Assembly (NCBI GenBank): GCA_017425745.1
Contig: JAFOXT010000339.1
Coordinates: 1-8,842, forward strand
Source: Clostridia bacterium
GTDB taxonomy: Bacteria > Bacillota > Clostridia > Oscillospirales > Acutalibacteraceae
DNA: 8,842 nucleotides
Reading direction: 5' to 3'
Below, piece after piece: positions 1 to 6,301 of this stretch (the first letter of the stretch is position 1; each line of letters opens with the position of its first letter). The notes beneath the pieces are model-generated. The model saw only the letters and a program-made list of their open reading frames with translations, had not been told where the DNA came from and searched no databases. Position numbers and translations under genes: made by a program.

Positions 1-3
1 AAA

Positions 4-80
4 TGGCGACCCGGAACGGGCTCGAACCGTCGACCTCTAGCGTGACAGGCTAGCGTTCTAACCAACTGAACTACCGGGCC
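4..80 (-). tRNA. tRNA-Asp (anticodon GUC)
   Basis: Read on the minus strand, this 77-nt stretch folds as a full cloverleaf. The acceptor arm is GGCCCGG pairing with CCGGGTC (one G-U), and the D arm has GTTC/GAAC. The anticodon stem CTAGC/GCTAG encloses the loop CTGTCAC with anticodon GTC, and the T arm carries TTCGAGC. The discriminator is G and the CCA end is encoded. It decodes GAC/GAU. It lies only 3 nt downstream of tRNA-Val and is almost certainly cut from the same transcript. The array may continue beyond the left edge, where any terminator would be. Confidence 0.97.
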
Positions 81-83
81 ATT

Positions 84-159
84 TGGTGGGAACAACAGGG
101 CTCGAACCTGTGACCCTCTGCTTGTAAGGCAGATGCTCTCCCAGCTGAGCTATGCTCCC
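84..159 (-). tRNA. tRNA-Val (anticodon UAC)
   Basis: This is a 76-nt minus-strand cloverleaf. The acceptor arm is GGGAGCA against TGTTCCC with one G-U pair, and the D arm is GCTC/GAGC. The anticodon stem TCTGC/GCAGA closes the loop CTTACAA (anticodon TAC). The T arm is ACAGG/CCTGT around TTCGAGC, and A plus an encoded CCA end the gene. It is the first gene after the promoter at 196-224 and is followed after 3 nt by tRNA-Asp, so the two form a co-transcribed pair. Confidence 0.97.
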
Positions 160-195
160 ACGTTACTGCAAGGTGTTCCTCACAGCGACTCGTAT

Positions 196-224
196 ACTAT
201 ACACCATAAAAATGATTTTGTCAA
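196..224 (-). promoter_or_regulatory. Promoter of the tRNA-Val/tRNA-Asp operon
   Basis: On the minus strand TTGACA (219-224) and TATAGT (196-201) are separated by exactly 17 nt. The -35 is perfect and the -10 is five of six. Transcription would start near 189, leaving a leader of about 30 nt before tRNA-Val. This near-consensus spacing and sequence fit a strong stable-RNA promoter of the vegetative sigma factor. The only gap is that no start site has been mapped. Confidence 0.85.
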
Positions 225-283
225 CACTTTTTTGCAATTTTTTTTAAGTTTTTTCAACTTTTTTTCTGCGTCATTTTTTACGG

Positions 284-1162
284 TTATTTTGTAGCTTTTT
301 TAACAAGATTTTTTATGTCATCAGGTGTGAAAACATACTTTTTATCGCAGAACTGACAACTTACCTCTGTCTTTTCGTCCTTGGCCATATCAATAAGCTC
401 TTCCTTACCTGTGCTGATAAGTGCTGCTTCAACTCTTTCTCTTGAACAATAGCACTTGTATTCAGGCTCTGCACCGTCAAGAATTTCAAGATCGAAATAT
501 TTAAGGGCATGGCGGCAGATTTCCTCCGGTGTCATACCTCTGTCGATAAGAGTTGAAATAGGCTCAAGACCCTCAATTGACTTTTCAACAAGGTCAATTG
601 TGTCGTCCATAGCTGTGGGAAGAAGCTGAATAAGAAGACCGCCTGCAGCCTTTATTGTAAGGTCGGGATTTACAAGCACGCCAAGTGCACAAACTGTAGG
701 TGTCTGCTCACTTATAGAATAGTATGCCGTAATATCCTCAGCAATTTCACCGCTTACAATAGGAGTTCTGCCAACGTAGGGCTCTTTCATACCAAGGTCT
801 TTTATAACGGTAAGAAAGCCGTCTTTACCTACAGCGCCTGCAACGTCAAGCTTCCCCTTTGCGTTAAGCGGAATTTCAACAACACTCTGTCCGACATAAC
901 CTCTTACATTACCCATACTGTCTGAAACTGCAATTACGGAGCCTGAAGGGCCGCCGCCGTTAAGACGAAGAGTAATTGAGTCGTCCTTACCCTTGAGCAC
1001 ACTGCCCATAAGAGAAGCAGCTGTTATAAGTCTGCCGAGAGCTGCTGAGCATACAGCAGAGGTTTCGTGAATTTCAACCGCTTTGTTTACTATATCAGTT
1101 GAGTTGATTGCCATAACGGTAAGGGTACCGTCGTGTGAAATACATCTTACTAATTTACCCAT
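284..1162 (-). CDS. hslO: Hsp33 redox-regulated molecular chaperone
   Basis: This cytosolic holdase chaperone is activated by oxidative unfolding and protects proteins during peroxide or bleach stress. At 292 residues it has the normal length. The N-terminal core shows typical Hsp33 blocks, such as the alanine-rich stretch around 39-52 and the glycine-rich GGGPSG at 69-74. The C-terminal redox switch is complete: Cys237-X-Cys239, then 29 residues, then Cys269-X2-Cys272. These four cysteines bind zinc when reduced. The start is supported by AAAGGAAG just upstream. The gene follows the methyltransferase with a gap of about 21 nt and is the last protein gene of the leftward operon. Beyond its stop there are only A/T runs and a weak 5-bp hairpin, with no U-run in its reading direction, so read-through toward the tRNAs is possible. 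The family call is firm. Confidence 0.95.
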   Translation of the reverse strand: MGKLVRCISHDGTLTVMAINSTDIVNKAVEIHETSAVCSAALGRLITAASLMGSVLKGKDDSITLRLNGGGPSGSVIAVSDSMGNVRGYVGQSVVEIPLNAKGKLDVAGAVGKDGFLTVIKDLGMKEPYVGRTPIVSGEIAEDITAYYSISEQTPTVCALGVLVNPDLTIKAAGGLLIQLLPTAMDDTIDLVEKSIEGLEPISTLIDRGMTPEEICRHALKYFDLEILDGAEPEYKCYCSRERVEAALISTGKEELIDMAKDEKTEVSCQFCDKKYVFTPDDIKNLVKKATK

Positions 1163-1183
1163 AGTTATCTTCCTTTAATCAAA

Positions 1184-1948
1184 TTACTGTGTGCCGTGTT
1201 TTCTTGCGACGAAAACTGCGCGCTGAGTTTTTTCGCCCACTTTGTTTTTACTGAGCTCCTCATAAACACCGAGCACCTCAAACTTATATTCGGTAAGCCA
1301 CTTTTCAATCTGAGAAAGCTCATATCCCTTTTCAGAGAATTCTTCACTATATCTATAGTATACATCTTCTTCCTCTTCGGTATCCTTTTCAAAAATGTCA
1401 AGGCTTACCTCGGTGAGAAGCGTTTTTTTGTCGGTGCTGTTCTGCCATACGCAGTAGACATCATCCATATCATATATAAATGTATTGTCTCCGAGAACCT
1501 CGCGGTGCTTGTATGGTGTATTTACATCAAAAAGGAATATTCCTTTATCCTCCATAAAAAGAGACACCTTTGAAAACACCTGCTGAACTGTTTTTTCATC
1601 GGTAATATGATTGATACTGTCAAGAGTGCATACTGCCGCATTTATTGTTCCGAAAAGGTCAAGCTCTTCCATTCTCTGACAAAGGAACATAATATCCTTT
1701 CCGCTTTCCATTTTCTTTTCCTGCGCAACCGAAAGCATATCCTCGGAAGCGTCAACGCCGATTACATCGTAGCCTTTATCGGAAAGAAGCATACTCATTG
1801 TACCCGTTCCGCAGGCAAGGTCAAGCAAAATCCCCTTGCTAACTCCGTTTTCAGCAAGGAGATTACAAATGTATTCACATCTGCTTTCGTAATCGACATT
1901 CTCGGTAAGTAAATCGTAATAGTATGCGAAATCACCGTAGCCTGCCAT
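1184..1948 (-). CDS. Class I SAM-dependent methyltransferase
   Basis: This 254-residue cytosolic protein has a Rossmann methyltransferase fold. Motif I is DLACGTG at 43-49, preceded by the hydrophobic strand ILL. The acidic residue closing strand 2 is Asp66 in GVDAS (64-68), and LFDVN at 139-143 fits a later core strand. The opening, with FAYYYDLL at 7-14, resembles the YqeM-like methyltransferases of Firmicutes. The C-terminal half carries an acidic stretch (EEEED, 191-195) and a beta-rich region often seen in this group. The substrate cannot be told from sequence; small molecules, tRNA and proteins are all open. A GAGGG ribosome site overlaps the end of the upstream YerC-like gene, and the coding regions are 6 nt apart, so translation is probably coupled. 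The neighbouring Hsp33 gene gives no direct hint to its role. Confidence 0.85.
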   Translation of the reverse strand: MAGYGDFAYYYDLLTENVDYESRCEYICNLLAENGVSKGILLDLACGTGTMSMLLSDKGYDVIGVDASEDMLSVAQEKKMESGKDIMFLCQRMEELDLFGTINAAVCTLDSINHITDEKTVQQVFSKVSLFMEDKGIFLFDVNTPYKHREVLGDNTFIYDMDDVYCVWQNSTDKKTLLTEVSLDIFEKDTEEEEDVYYRYSEEFSEKGYELSQIEKWLTEYKFEVLGVYEELSKNKVGEKTQRAVFVARKHGTQ

Positions 1949-1954
1949 TTTTTA

Positions 1955-2248
1955 TCAGCCCTCTTTTTTGAAAAGCTTTTCGTAGCCGCCCTTACCGAAG
2001 GCAAGTGAGCGGTTAACTCTGCTTATTGTTGCAGTGCTTGCACCGGTTTCAGCAACGATATCGCTGTACACCTTTTTTTCGCTGAGCATTTTTGCAACAA
2101 CAAGACGCTGTGAAATTGAAGCCAGCTCTGTCTTTGTGCAAAGGTCATCAAAAAGAGCTTCGCATTCTTCCATAGTTTCAATTTTAAGAATAGTCTCATA
2201 GAGATATTCAATGTTTTTGTTGATTTTTTCAATGTTTCTTTCTGTCAT
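1955..2248 (-). CDS. YerC/TrpR-like HTH DNA-binding protein
   Basis: This 97-residue protein matches the TrpR-related YerC/YecD family of Firmicutes. The first half is helical, with the block LFDDLCTKTELASISQRL around 32-49 typical of the TrpR fold. A helix-turn-helix follows at about 60-83, where YSDIVAETGASTATISRV contains the recognition helix. Members dimerise and bind DNA, but the ligand and target genes of this family are mostly unknown, and it should not be assumed to sense tryptophan. AAAGGACAG lies 8-10 nt before the ATG and supports the start. It is first in a leftward operon with a methyltransferase and hslO, so autoregulation of that operon is possible but only inferred. Confidence 0.88.
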   Translation of the reverse strand: MTERNIEKINKNIEYLYETILKIETMEECEALFDDLCTKTELASISQRLVVAKMLSEKKVYSDIVAETGASTATISRVNRSLAFGKGGYEKLFKKEG

Positions 2249-2290
2249 GTTTTCTTCTGTCCTTTCAGAATAAAATTTCTCCTGCTGTAC

Positions 2291-2319
2291 AGTTTAACAC
2301 ACTAAACCAAAAAAGTAAA
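2291..2319 (-). promoter_or_regulatory. Candidate promoter of the YerC-methyltransferase-hslO operon
   Basis: On the minus strand TTTACT (2314-2319) and TAAACT (2291-2296) are 17 nt apart, each matching four of six consensus bases. It lies about 45 nt upstream of the YerC-like start codon and faces away from the hydrolase promoter. The match is moderate, and other A/T-rich hexamers exist in this spacer, so the exact position is uncertain. Confidence 0.5.
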
Positions 2320-2369
2320 GAGCTTTTCGCAATTTAAAGTAAAAAAATATAATTAAAATAAAAAAGAGT

Positions 2370-2398
2370 TTGCTTTTTTCAGCCGAAGAGTGTATAAT
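2370..2398 (+). promoter_or_regulatory. Candidate promoter of the alpha/beta hydrolase gene
   Basis: A perfect TATAAT at 2393-2398 lies 17 nt after TTGCTT (2370-2375), which matches the -35 consensus in four of six positions. Predicted initiation is near 2405, about 33 nt before the GTG start. It diverges from the leftward operon promoter about 50 nt away, so one regulator could affect both. Confidence 0.65.
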
Positions 2399-2437
2399 TG
2401 ACTCATAATGTAAAATTTTGTAAAGGAGAGATTTTCC

Positions 2438-3415
2438 GTGTCTCACGAAATTAAAATTTTTCTTACCGTTCTCGGGGCTATTGCGGCAGTTCTGCTCGTG
2501 GCTTATTTCGGTCTTGCGCTTTTCTTTTTCTTTGTCGCTCTCGGCAATAAAAAGCGCCCGGATATGACAGTTCCTGCAAAAAACAGTCTTTTTGAAAGAA
2601 ACGCTGACAACCCCAATCTTGTTGCAGGCTACAAATGGTACGATACCACCTATCACCAGGAGGTTATTATCAAAAACAGAAAGGGTAAAAACCTTCACGG
2701 CGTTGAATTCCGTAATCCGTCCAACAGCAATGTATGGGCAATTGTGCTTCACGGCTGGACAAACGTAAACAGAGAAATGTCAAGCTATGCTCAGGAATTC
2801 TATCAGAGAGGCTTCAACGTACTTCTCCCCGACCTTCGCGGTCACAACAACAGCGAGCACAAGTTTGTTACAATGGGCTGGAATGACCGTCTTGACGTTG
2901 TGGATTGGGTAGAAAGCATTGTTAAAGAAAACCCCAAGTGTAAAATTGTTATCCACGGCACATCAATGGGCGGTGCAACAACAATGATGACTCTCGGTGA
3001 AAAGCTTCCCGACAATGTTGTTCTTGCAATTGAAGACTGCGGCTTCACATCAGTAAAGGATATTTTTACAGATCAGTGCATCAGAAAGTATCATATTCCG
3101 CCAAAGCTTGTTATGCCTCAGGCAAGTCTTATCAACCGTATCATCAACGGCTTCTTCTTCGGCAAGGCATCAGCAGTTGAACAGATTAAAAAGGCAAAGG
3201 TGCCCGTTCTGTTCATTCACGGCGACAAGGATAATTTTGTTCTTCTTGAAAATCTTGACCCCGTTTATAATGCTTGTCCCACACCTAAGCGCAAGCATAT
3301 TATAAAGGGTGCTGAACACGCACTTTCATCACATTGGTTCCACGAAGAATACTGGCAGGTTGTTGATGAGTTCCTTGAAGAGTATCTTACACCTGTTCTT
3401 TCAGCTCAGAATTAA
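2438..3415 (+). CDS. Membrane-anchored alpha/beta hydrolase
   Basis: This 325-residue serine hydrolase has one N-terminal membrane segment (about 7-36, very rich in Leu, Ala, Val and Phe). A short positive stretch (NKKRP, 37-41) and the catalytic domain follow. The domain shows LHGW at 104-107 (oxyanion loop), the nucleophile elbow GTSMGG with Ser176, Asp265 in HGDKD, and His294 in GAEHA, so the triad looks complete. It resembles YqkD-like or peptidase-S9-like hydrolases of Firmicutes. The substrate is unknown; ester, amide or lipid cleavage are all possible. The GTG start is chosen because AAGGAG (2423-2428) lies 9 nt upstream. The domain could face either side of the membrane; the basic residues after the segment favour the cytoplasm, but this is weak. 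It appears to be a single-gene unit. Confidence 0.88.
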   Translation: MSHEIKIFLTVLGAIAAVLLVAYFGLALFFFFVALGNKKRPDMTVPAKNSLFERNADNPNLVAGYKWYDTTYHQEVIIKNRKGKNLHGVEFRNPSNSNVWAIVLHGWTNVNREMSSYAQEFYQRGFNVLLPDLRGHNNSEHKFVTMGWNDRLDVVDWVESIVKENPKCKIVIHGTSMGGATTMMTLGEKLPDNVVLAIEDCGFTSVKDIFTDQCIRKYHIPPKLVMPQASLINRIINGFFFGKASAVEQIKKAKVPVLFIHGDKDNFVLLENLDPVYNACPTPKRKHIIKGAEHALSSHWFHEEYWQVVDEFLEEYLTPVLSAQN

Positions 3416-3462
3416 AAAATATACACAAAAAAGCCCTCGTTTACCGAAAATATACATTACTT

Positions 3463-3487
3463 ATGCAAAAAGTTGCATTTTTATCTT
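3463..3487 (+). terminator. Weak intrinsic terminator after the hydrolase gene
   Basis: ATGCAA (3463-3468) and TTGCAT (3473-3478) form a 6-bp stem with a 4-nt loop, followed directly by TTTTATCTT. The form is that of a Rho-independent terminator, but the stem is short and only one third G/C, so termination may be partial. It ends right at the -35 box of the importer promoter, which suits insulation between the two units. Confidence 0.45.
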
Positions 3488-3514
3488 GACTTTTACCGTA
3501 AACAAGGCTAAAAT
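3486..3514 (+). promoter_or_regulatory. Promoter of the amino acid ABC importer operon
   Basis: TTGACT (3486-3491) and TAAAAT (3509-3514) are separated by 17 nt, each matching five of six consensus bases. Initiation is expected near 3521, giving a leader of about 40 nt. That is too short for a riboswitch or T-box, so control, if any, is probably by a protein binding near this promoter. Confidence 0.8.
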
Positions 3515-3562
3515 ATCGCTATGTAAAAAAACTAATAAAAATACATACGGAGGAATTTACCT

Positions 3563-4429
3563 ATGAAAAAGTTTTTAGCAATCGCTCTTGCAGCTGTTAT
3601 GCTTTTTGCTCTTGCAGCTTGCGGCGGAAACACAGACAACAATGGCGACGAACCTGCTGCTGATGTTGTAAAAGTAATCGACATCAACCTTACAGAAGAA
3701 GAATACGCTTTCGGCGTAGACAAGGCTCAGCCTGAACTTCTTGAAAAGACAAACGAATTCATCGCTAAGATTATGGAAGACGGCACATTTGACGCTATCT
3801 GCAACAACTACTTCGGCGATGGCACACCCGTAGCTGTTAAGTCAGCTGTTGAAGACCCCTCAAAGGATCAGCTCATCGTTGCAACAAACGCTGCTTTTGC
3901 TCCCTTTGAATACATGGAAGGCGATTCATACTACGGTATCGATATGGAAATCGCTGCTCTTCTTGCTGAAGAACTTGGTAAGGAGCTTGTAATCAACAAC
4001 ATGAAGTTCGAATCAGTTTGCCTTTCAGTAGGTCAGCACAAGTGCGATATCGCAATGGCAGGTCTTACAGTTAAGGACGAAAGAAAAGAACACGTTAACT
4101 TCTCAGAATCATACTATGTAGCTTCACAGAAGCTCATCACTCTCGCTGACGACACAACATTCGATGCTTGTGCAGACGCAGCAGCAGTTGAAGAAATTCT
4201 TAAGGGCTTTGATGCAACAACAAAGATCGGTTACCAGAACGGAACAACAGCTCAGTTCTATGTTCTCGGTGATGCTGAATGGGATTTCGACGGCTTTGCA
4301 GTTGAAGGCAAGGGCTACGACAACGGCGCACTTGCTGTTCAGGACCTTATCAACGGCAACATCAACTACGTAATCATCGACGCAGCTCCTGCAACTATGA
4401 TTGCAGCAAACTTCAACGCTCTTTCATAA
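3563..4429 (+). CDS. Amino acid ABC transporter substrate-binding lipoprotein, circularly permuted
   Basis: This surface lipoprotein captures a polar amino acid for the permease and ATPase encoded next. Residues 1-19 are a signal peptide and LAAC (17-20) is the lipobox, with Cys20 lipidated. Residues about 104-275 follow the family in order: IVATNAAFAPFEY (105-117), YGIDMEIAALLA (124-135), CDIAMAGLT with ERK (161-175), NFSESYY (179-185), the hinge-crossing GYQNGTTAQFY (223-233), and NYVIIDAAPA (268-277). The family normally continues with a return strand and the motif Y-x-hydrophobic-x-V...LL-x-x-N...DGT...I-x-x-x-YFG, but this protein ends at 288 without it. That motif is found instead at residues 38-85 (EEYAFGV, ELLEKTNEFI, EDGTFDAICNNYFG). 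The domain therefore seems complete but permuted, joined by a linker at about 86-103. GGAGG (3549-3553) supports the start. The ligand cannot be named. Confidence 0.92.
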   Translation: MKKFLAIALAAVMLFALAACGGNTDNNGDEPAADVVKVIDINLTEEEYAFGVDKAQPELLEKTNEFIAKIMEDGTFDAICNNYFGDGTPVAVKSAVEDPSKDQLIVATNAAFAPFEYMEGDSYYGIDMEIAALLAEELGKELVINNMKFESVCLSVGQHKCDIAMAGLTVKDERKEHVNFSESYYVASQKLITLADDTTFDACADAAAVEEILKGFDATTKIGYQNGTTAQFYVLGDAEWDFDGFAVEGKGYDNGALAVQDLINGNINYVIIDAAPATMIAANFNALS

Positions 4430-4455
4430 AAAAGCAAAAACAAAACTAAACCCGG

Positions 4456-4481
4456 GTGCCTTGCTGAAAACAGTGAGGCAC
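4456..4481 (+). promoter_or_regulatory. Intercistronic hairpin between binding protein and permease
   Basis: GTGCCTTGCTG (4456-4466) and CAGTGAGGCAC (4471-4481) pair over 11 bp, with two adjacent G-U pairs and an AAAA loop. No U-run follows, so it is not a standard terminator. Such stems between a binding-protein gene and its permease gene commonly protect the upstream mRNA or reduce downstream expression. That would give the excess of binding protein that importers need. The role here is inferred. Confidence 0.65.
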
Positions 4482-4512
4482 TATTATCGTAAATTTAGAA
4501 AAGGAAAACGCT

Positions 4513-5220
4513 ATGAACGGATTTTCACTGAAAATAGAAAAATTTCTTGAAATACTCATAGAACGCGGCGGTTACAAGGAAGTTGTTATCGGTCTTCAGA
4601 ACACCGTTATTATTGCTGTTGCCGGTCTTCTTATCGGTATTGTAATCGGTACACTTATTGCAACAGTAAGAGTGCTTCCCAAATATAAGACCTTACCCAA
4701 GCTTCTTGACGGCTTCTGCAGCTTCTATGTAGGTCTTTTCAGAGGTACTCCTATGGTAGTTCAGCTTCTTGTGTTCTACTATGTAATGCTTCCCATTATG
4801 GGTATTAAAATGTCTTCGGTTGTTGTTGCAATAACCGTATTCGGTCTTAACAGCGGTGCTTATATTTCAGAGATTATGCGTGCAGGTATTCTCTCCGTTG
4901 ACCCCGGTCAGATGGAAGGTGCACGTTCAGTAGGTCTCAGCTATGCTGCTGCTATGACAAAAATTGTTATTCCTCAGGCAATCAAGAACATTCTTCCCAC
5001 CTTAGGTAATGAATTCATCGCCCTTATTAAGGAAACCTCTGTTGTTTCCTTCGTAGGCGCAAAGGACCTTTACCTTGCCTTCCAGAGCATCGGTTCAGGT
5101 ACTTATGAATATATGGTTCCCTATCTTGCAATGGCAATTATCTATATTGTAATTGTATGTCTTATTACATTAGGCATCAAAGTTATGGAAAGGAGGCTGA
5201 GGAAAGGTGACAGAAAATAA
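4513..5220 (+). CDS. Amino acid ABC transporter permease (HisM/GlnP family)
   Basis: This 235-residue inner-membrane subunit forms the transport path as a homodimer, since only one permease gene is present. Hydrophobic segments lie at about 25-52, 80-97, 100-120, 167-185 and 203-222, as expected for the five-helix core of polar amino acid permeases. The family motif FRGTP is at 76-80. The cytoplasmic EAA loop, which docks on the ATPase, spans about 135-166: EGARSVGLSY, then IVIPQAIKNILP and GNEF. AAGGA at 4501-4505 is placed 7 nt before the ATG. Its last 14 nt overlap the start of the ATPase gene, so the two are translationally coupled. The gene follows the binding-protein gene after about 83 nt containing a stable hairpin. 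Length and motifs are normal and nothing points to a specific amino acid. Confidence 0.95.
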   Translation: MNGFSLKIEKFLEILIERGGYKEVVIGLQNTVIIAVAGLLIGIVIGTLIATVRVLPKYKTLPKLLDGFCSFYVGLFRGTPMVVQLLVFYYVMLPIMGIKMSSVVVAITVFGLNSGAYISEIMRAGILSVDPGQMEGARSVGLSYAAAMTKIVIPQAIKNILPTLGNEFIALIKETSVVSFVGAKDLYLAFQSIGSGTYEYMVPYLAMAIIYIVIVCLITLGIKVMERRLRKGDRK

Positions 5221-6037
5221 TAAGCTTATTGAAGTAAAAGGTCTTTGCAAGGACTTTGGTTCAAACAAGGTTCTCAAGGACATCAACACCACCATTATGA
5301 AGGGTGAAAAGGTAGTTGTAATCGGCCCCTCAGGCTCAGGTAAAAGTACCTTCCTCCGTTGCCTTAACTGTATGGAAGATCCCACATCGGGCGAAATTAT
5401 CTTCGGCGGTGAAAACATTGCGGATATGTCAGTAGACATCAATATTCACCGTCAGAAAATGGGTATGGTTTTCCAGCACTTTAACCTTTTCAACAACAAA
5501 ACAGTTATTGAAAACATTATGCTCGCTCCCGTGCTTATCGGCAAGAAAAACCTTAAGAAGCAAAAAAGAGATAACCTTCTCAAAAAGCTTCACCTCAGAA
5601 AGGGAGAAATTGTTCCCGTAACAACCTCAGTTGCCGAAATCACCAACGAAGCAAGAGAAAAGGCTGTTGAGCTTCTTAAGAGAATCGGTCTTGAAGAAAA
5701 GGCAGACGCTTATCCTTCATCACTTTCAGGCGGTCAGAAGCAGAGAGTTGCAATTGTGCGCTCACTTGCTATGGACCCCGACGTAATTCTTTTCGACGAA
5801 CCTACATCAGCGCTTGACCCCGAAATGGTCGGCGAAGTTCTTGAGCTTATGAAGGACCTTGCAAACCAGGGTATGACAATGGTTGTTGTAACTCACGAAA
5901 TGGGCTTTGCTAAGGAAGTAGGTACAAGAATTGTATTTATGGACGAGGGCAGATTCATTGAAGAAGCAGCACCCGAAGAATTCTTTGCTCATCCTAAGAG
6001 CGAGAGAGCAATTGAATTCCTTTCCAAGGTATTATAA
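5207..6037 (+). CDS. Amino acid ABC transporter ATP-binding protein with insertion
   Basis: This cytoplasmic ATPase (276 residues) drives the importer. All motifs are present: Walker A GPSGSGKST (40-48), Q-loop Gln90, signature LSGGQ (173-177), Walker B VILFDE with Glu198, D-loop SALD (201-204) and switch His230. GlnQ/HisP relatives usually have about 240-255 residues. The extra length lies between the Q-loop and the signature, about 113-146, a basic stretch (KKNLKKQKRD, LLKKLHLRKG) ending before NEAREKAVELLKRIGL, where the family alignment resumes. This is in the helical subdomain that touches the permease. After the signature it reads AIVRSLAM where AIARALAM is usual. The GTG start is chosen because AGGAGG (5191-5196) precedes it by 10 nt. 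It overlaps the permease by 14 nt and ends the operon just before a strong terminator. Confidence 0.95.
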   Translation: MTENNKLIEVKGLCKDFGSNKVLKDINTTIMKGEKVVVIGPSGSGKSTFLRCLNCMEDPTSGEIIFGGENIADMSVDINIHRQKMGMVFQHFNLFNNKTVIENIMLAPVLIGKKNLKKQKRDNLLKKLHLRKGEIVPVTTSVAEITNEAREKAVELLKRIGLEEKADAYPSSLSGGQKQRVAIVRSLAMDPDVILFDEPTSALDPEMVGEVLELMKDLANQGMTMVVVTHEMGFAKEVGTRIVFMDEGRFIEEAAPEEFFAHPKSERAIEFLSKVL

Positions 6038-6042
6038 AAAGT

Positions 6043-6079
6043 AATCAGTGGCATTTCTGTGATTTGCCACTGATTTTTT
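6043..6079 (+). terminator. Intrinsic terminator of the ABC importer operon
   Basis: AATCAGTGGCA (6043-6053) and TGCCACTGATT (6065-6075) form a perfect 11-bp stem with an 11-nt loop. The stem's last two T residues and the TTTT at 6076-6079 make the U-run. It begins 6 nt after the ATPase stop codon, so it cleanly ends the importer transcript. Confidence 0.9.
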
Positions 6080-6209
6080 CGTTAACCTCATTTTATAATT
6101 ATTAATTTACACATTATTCACTCTTTCAAAACAGTAAAAGCAACTTAATACTTATCATACTATATGTGTACCAAATTTTGACACAGTGTTGTTATTTTTT
6201 GCAAAAACA

Positions 6210-6238
6210 TTGACTTTCAACGGATTTTTTGATATCAT
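6210..6238 (+). promoter_or_regulatory. Upstream candidate promoter for the condensation-domain gene
   Basis: TTGACT (6210-6215) lies 17 nt before TATCAT (6233-6238), matching five and four of six consensus bases. It overlaps a second candidate whose -35 starts at 6229, so the two could be alternatives or only one may be real. The leader from here would be about 57 nt. Confidence 0.55.
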
Positions 6239-6258
6239 CAACAATGATATATTATAAT
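6229..6258 (+). promoter_or_regulatory. Downstream candidate promoter with embedded dyad operator
   Basis: TTGATA (6229-6234) and a perfect TATAAT (6253-6258) are 18 nt apart. The -10 box covers the ATG at 6257, so that codon could not be used from this promoter; this favours the start at 6302. Between and over the boxes lies a perfect inverted repeat: ATATCAT (6232-6238), 5 nt, ATGATAT (6244-6250). The self-complementary TGATATCA (6230-6237) overlaps its left arm. A repressor bound here would block both candidate promoters. The binding protein is not known. Confidence 0.6.
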
Positions 6259-6301
6259 GGTCCGTTTATGCGGACAAAAATGCAAAAAGAGGGTATTTCG
6301 A

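Noticed and set aside
231..265. Intrinsic terminator in the A/T-rich stretch after hslO.
   Set aside because: AAGTT/AACTT gives only a 5-bp A/T-rich stem. The U-run would be on the plus strand, where no gene ends, so it does not support termination of hslO.
3515..3562. A riboswitch or T-box leader for the importer operon.
   Set aside because: The predicted leader is only about 40 nt with no stem or specifier-like structure.
4430..4512. A frameshifted or pseudogene remnant of the missing C-terminal part of the binding protein after its stop codon.
   Set aside because: The spacer in all forward frames shows no Y-x-hydrophobic-V or DGT-YFG type motif and contains a clean hairpin; the motif is found once, at the N-terminus.
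6160..6190. TGTG...CACA inverted repeat and a TTGACA-like box near 6178 in the spacer after the importer operon.
   Set aside because: The arms are only 4 nt, and no -10 box lies 16-18 nt after the hexamer; such matches are expected by chance in A/T-rich DNA.
6257..6301. An N-terminal extension of 15 residues for the condensation-like protein, starting at the ATG at 6257.
   Set aside because: The ATG lies inside a perfect TATAAT box and has no ribosome site at proper distance, while the ATG at 6302 has AGAGGG 8 nt upstream.
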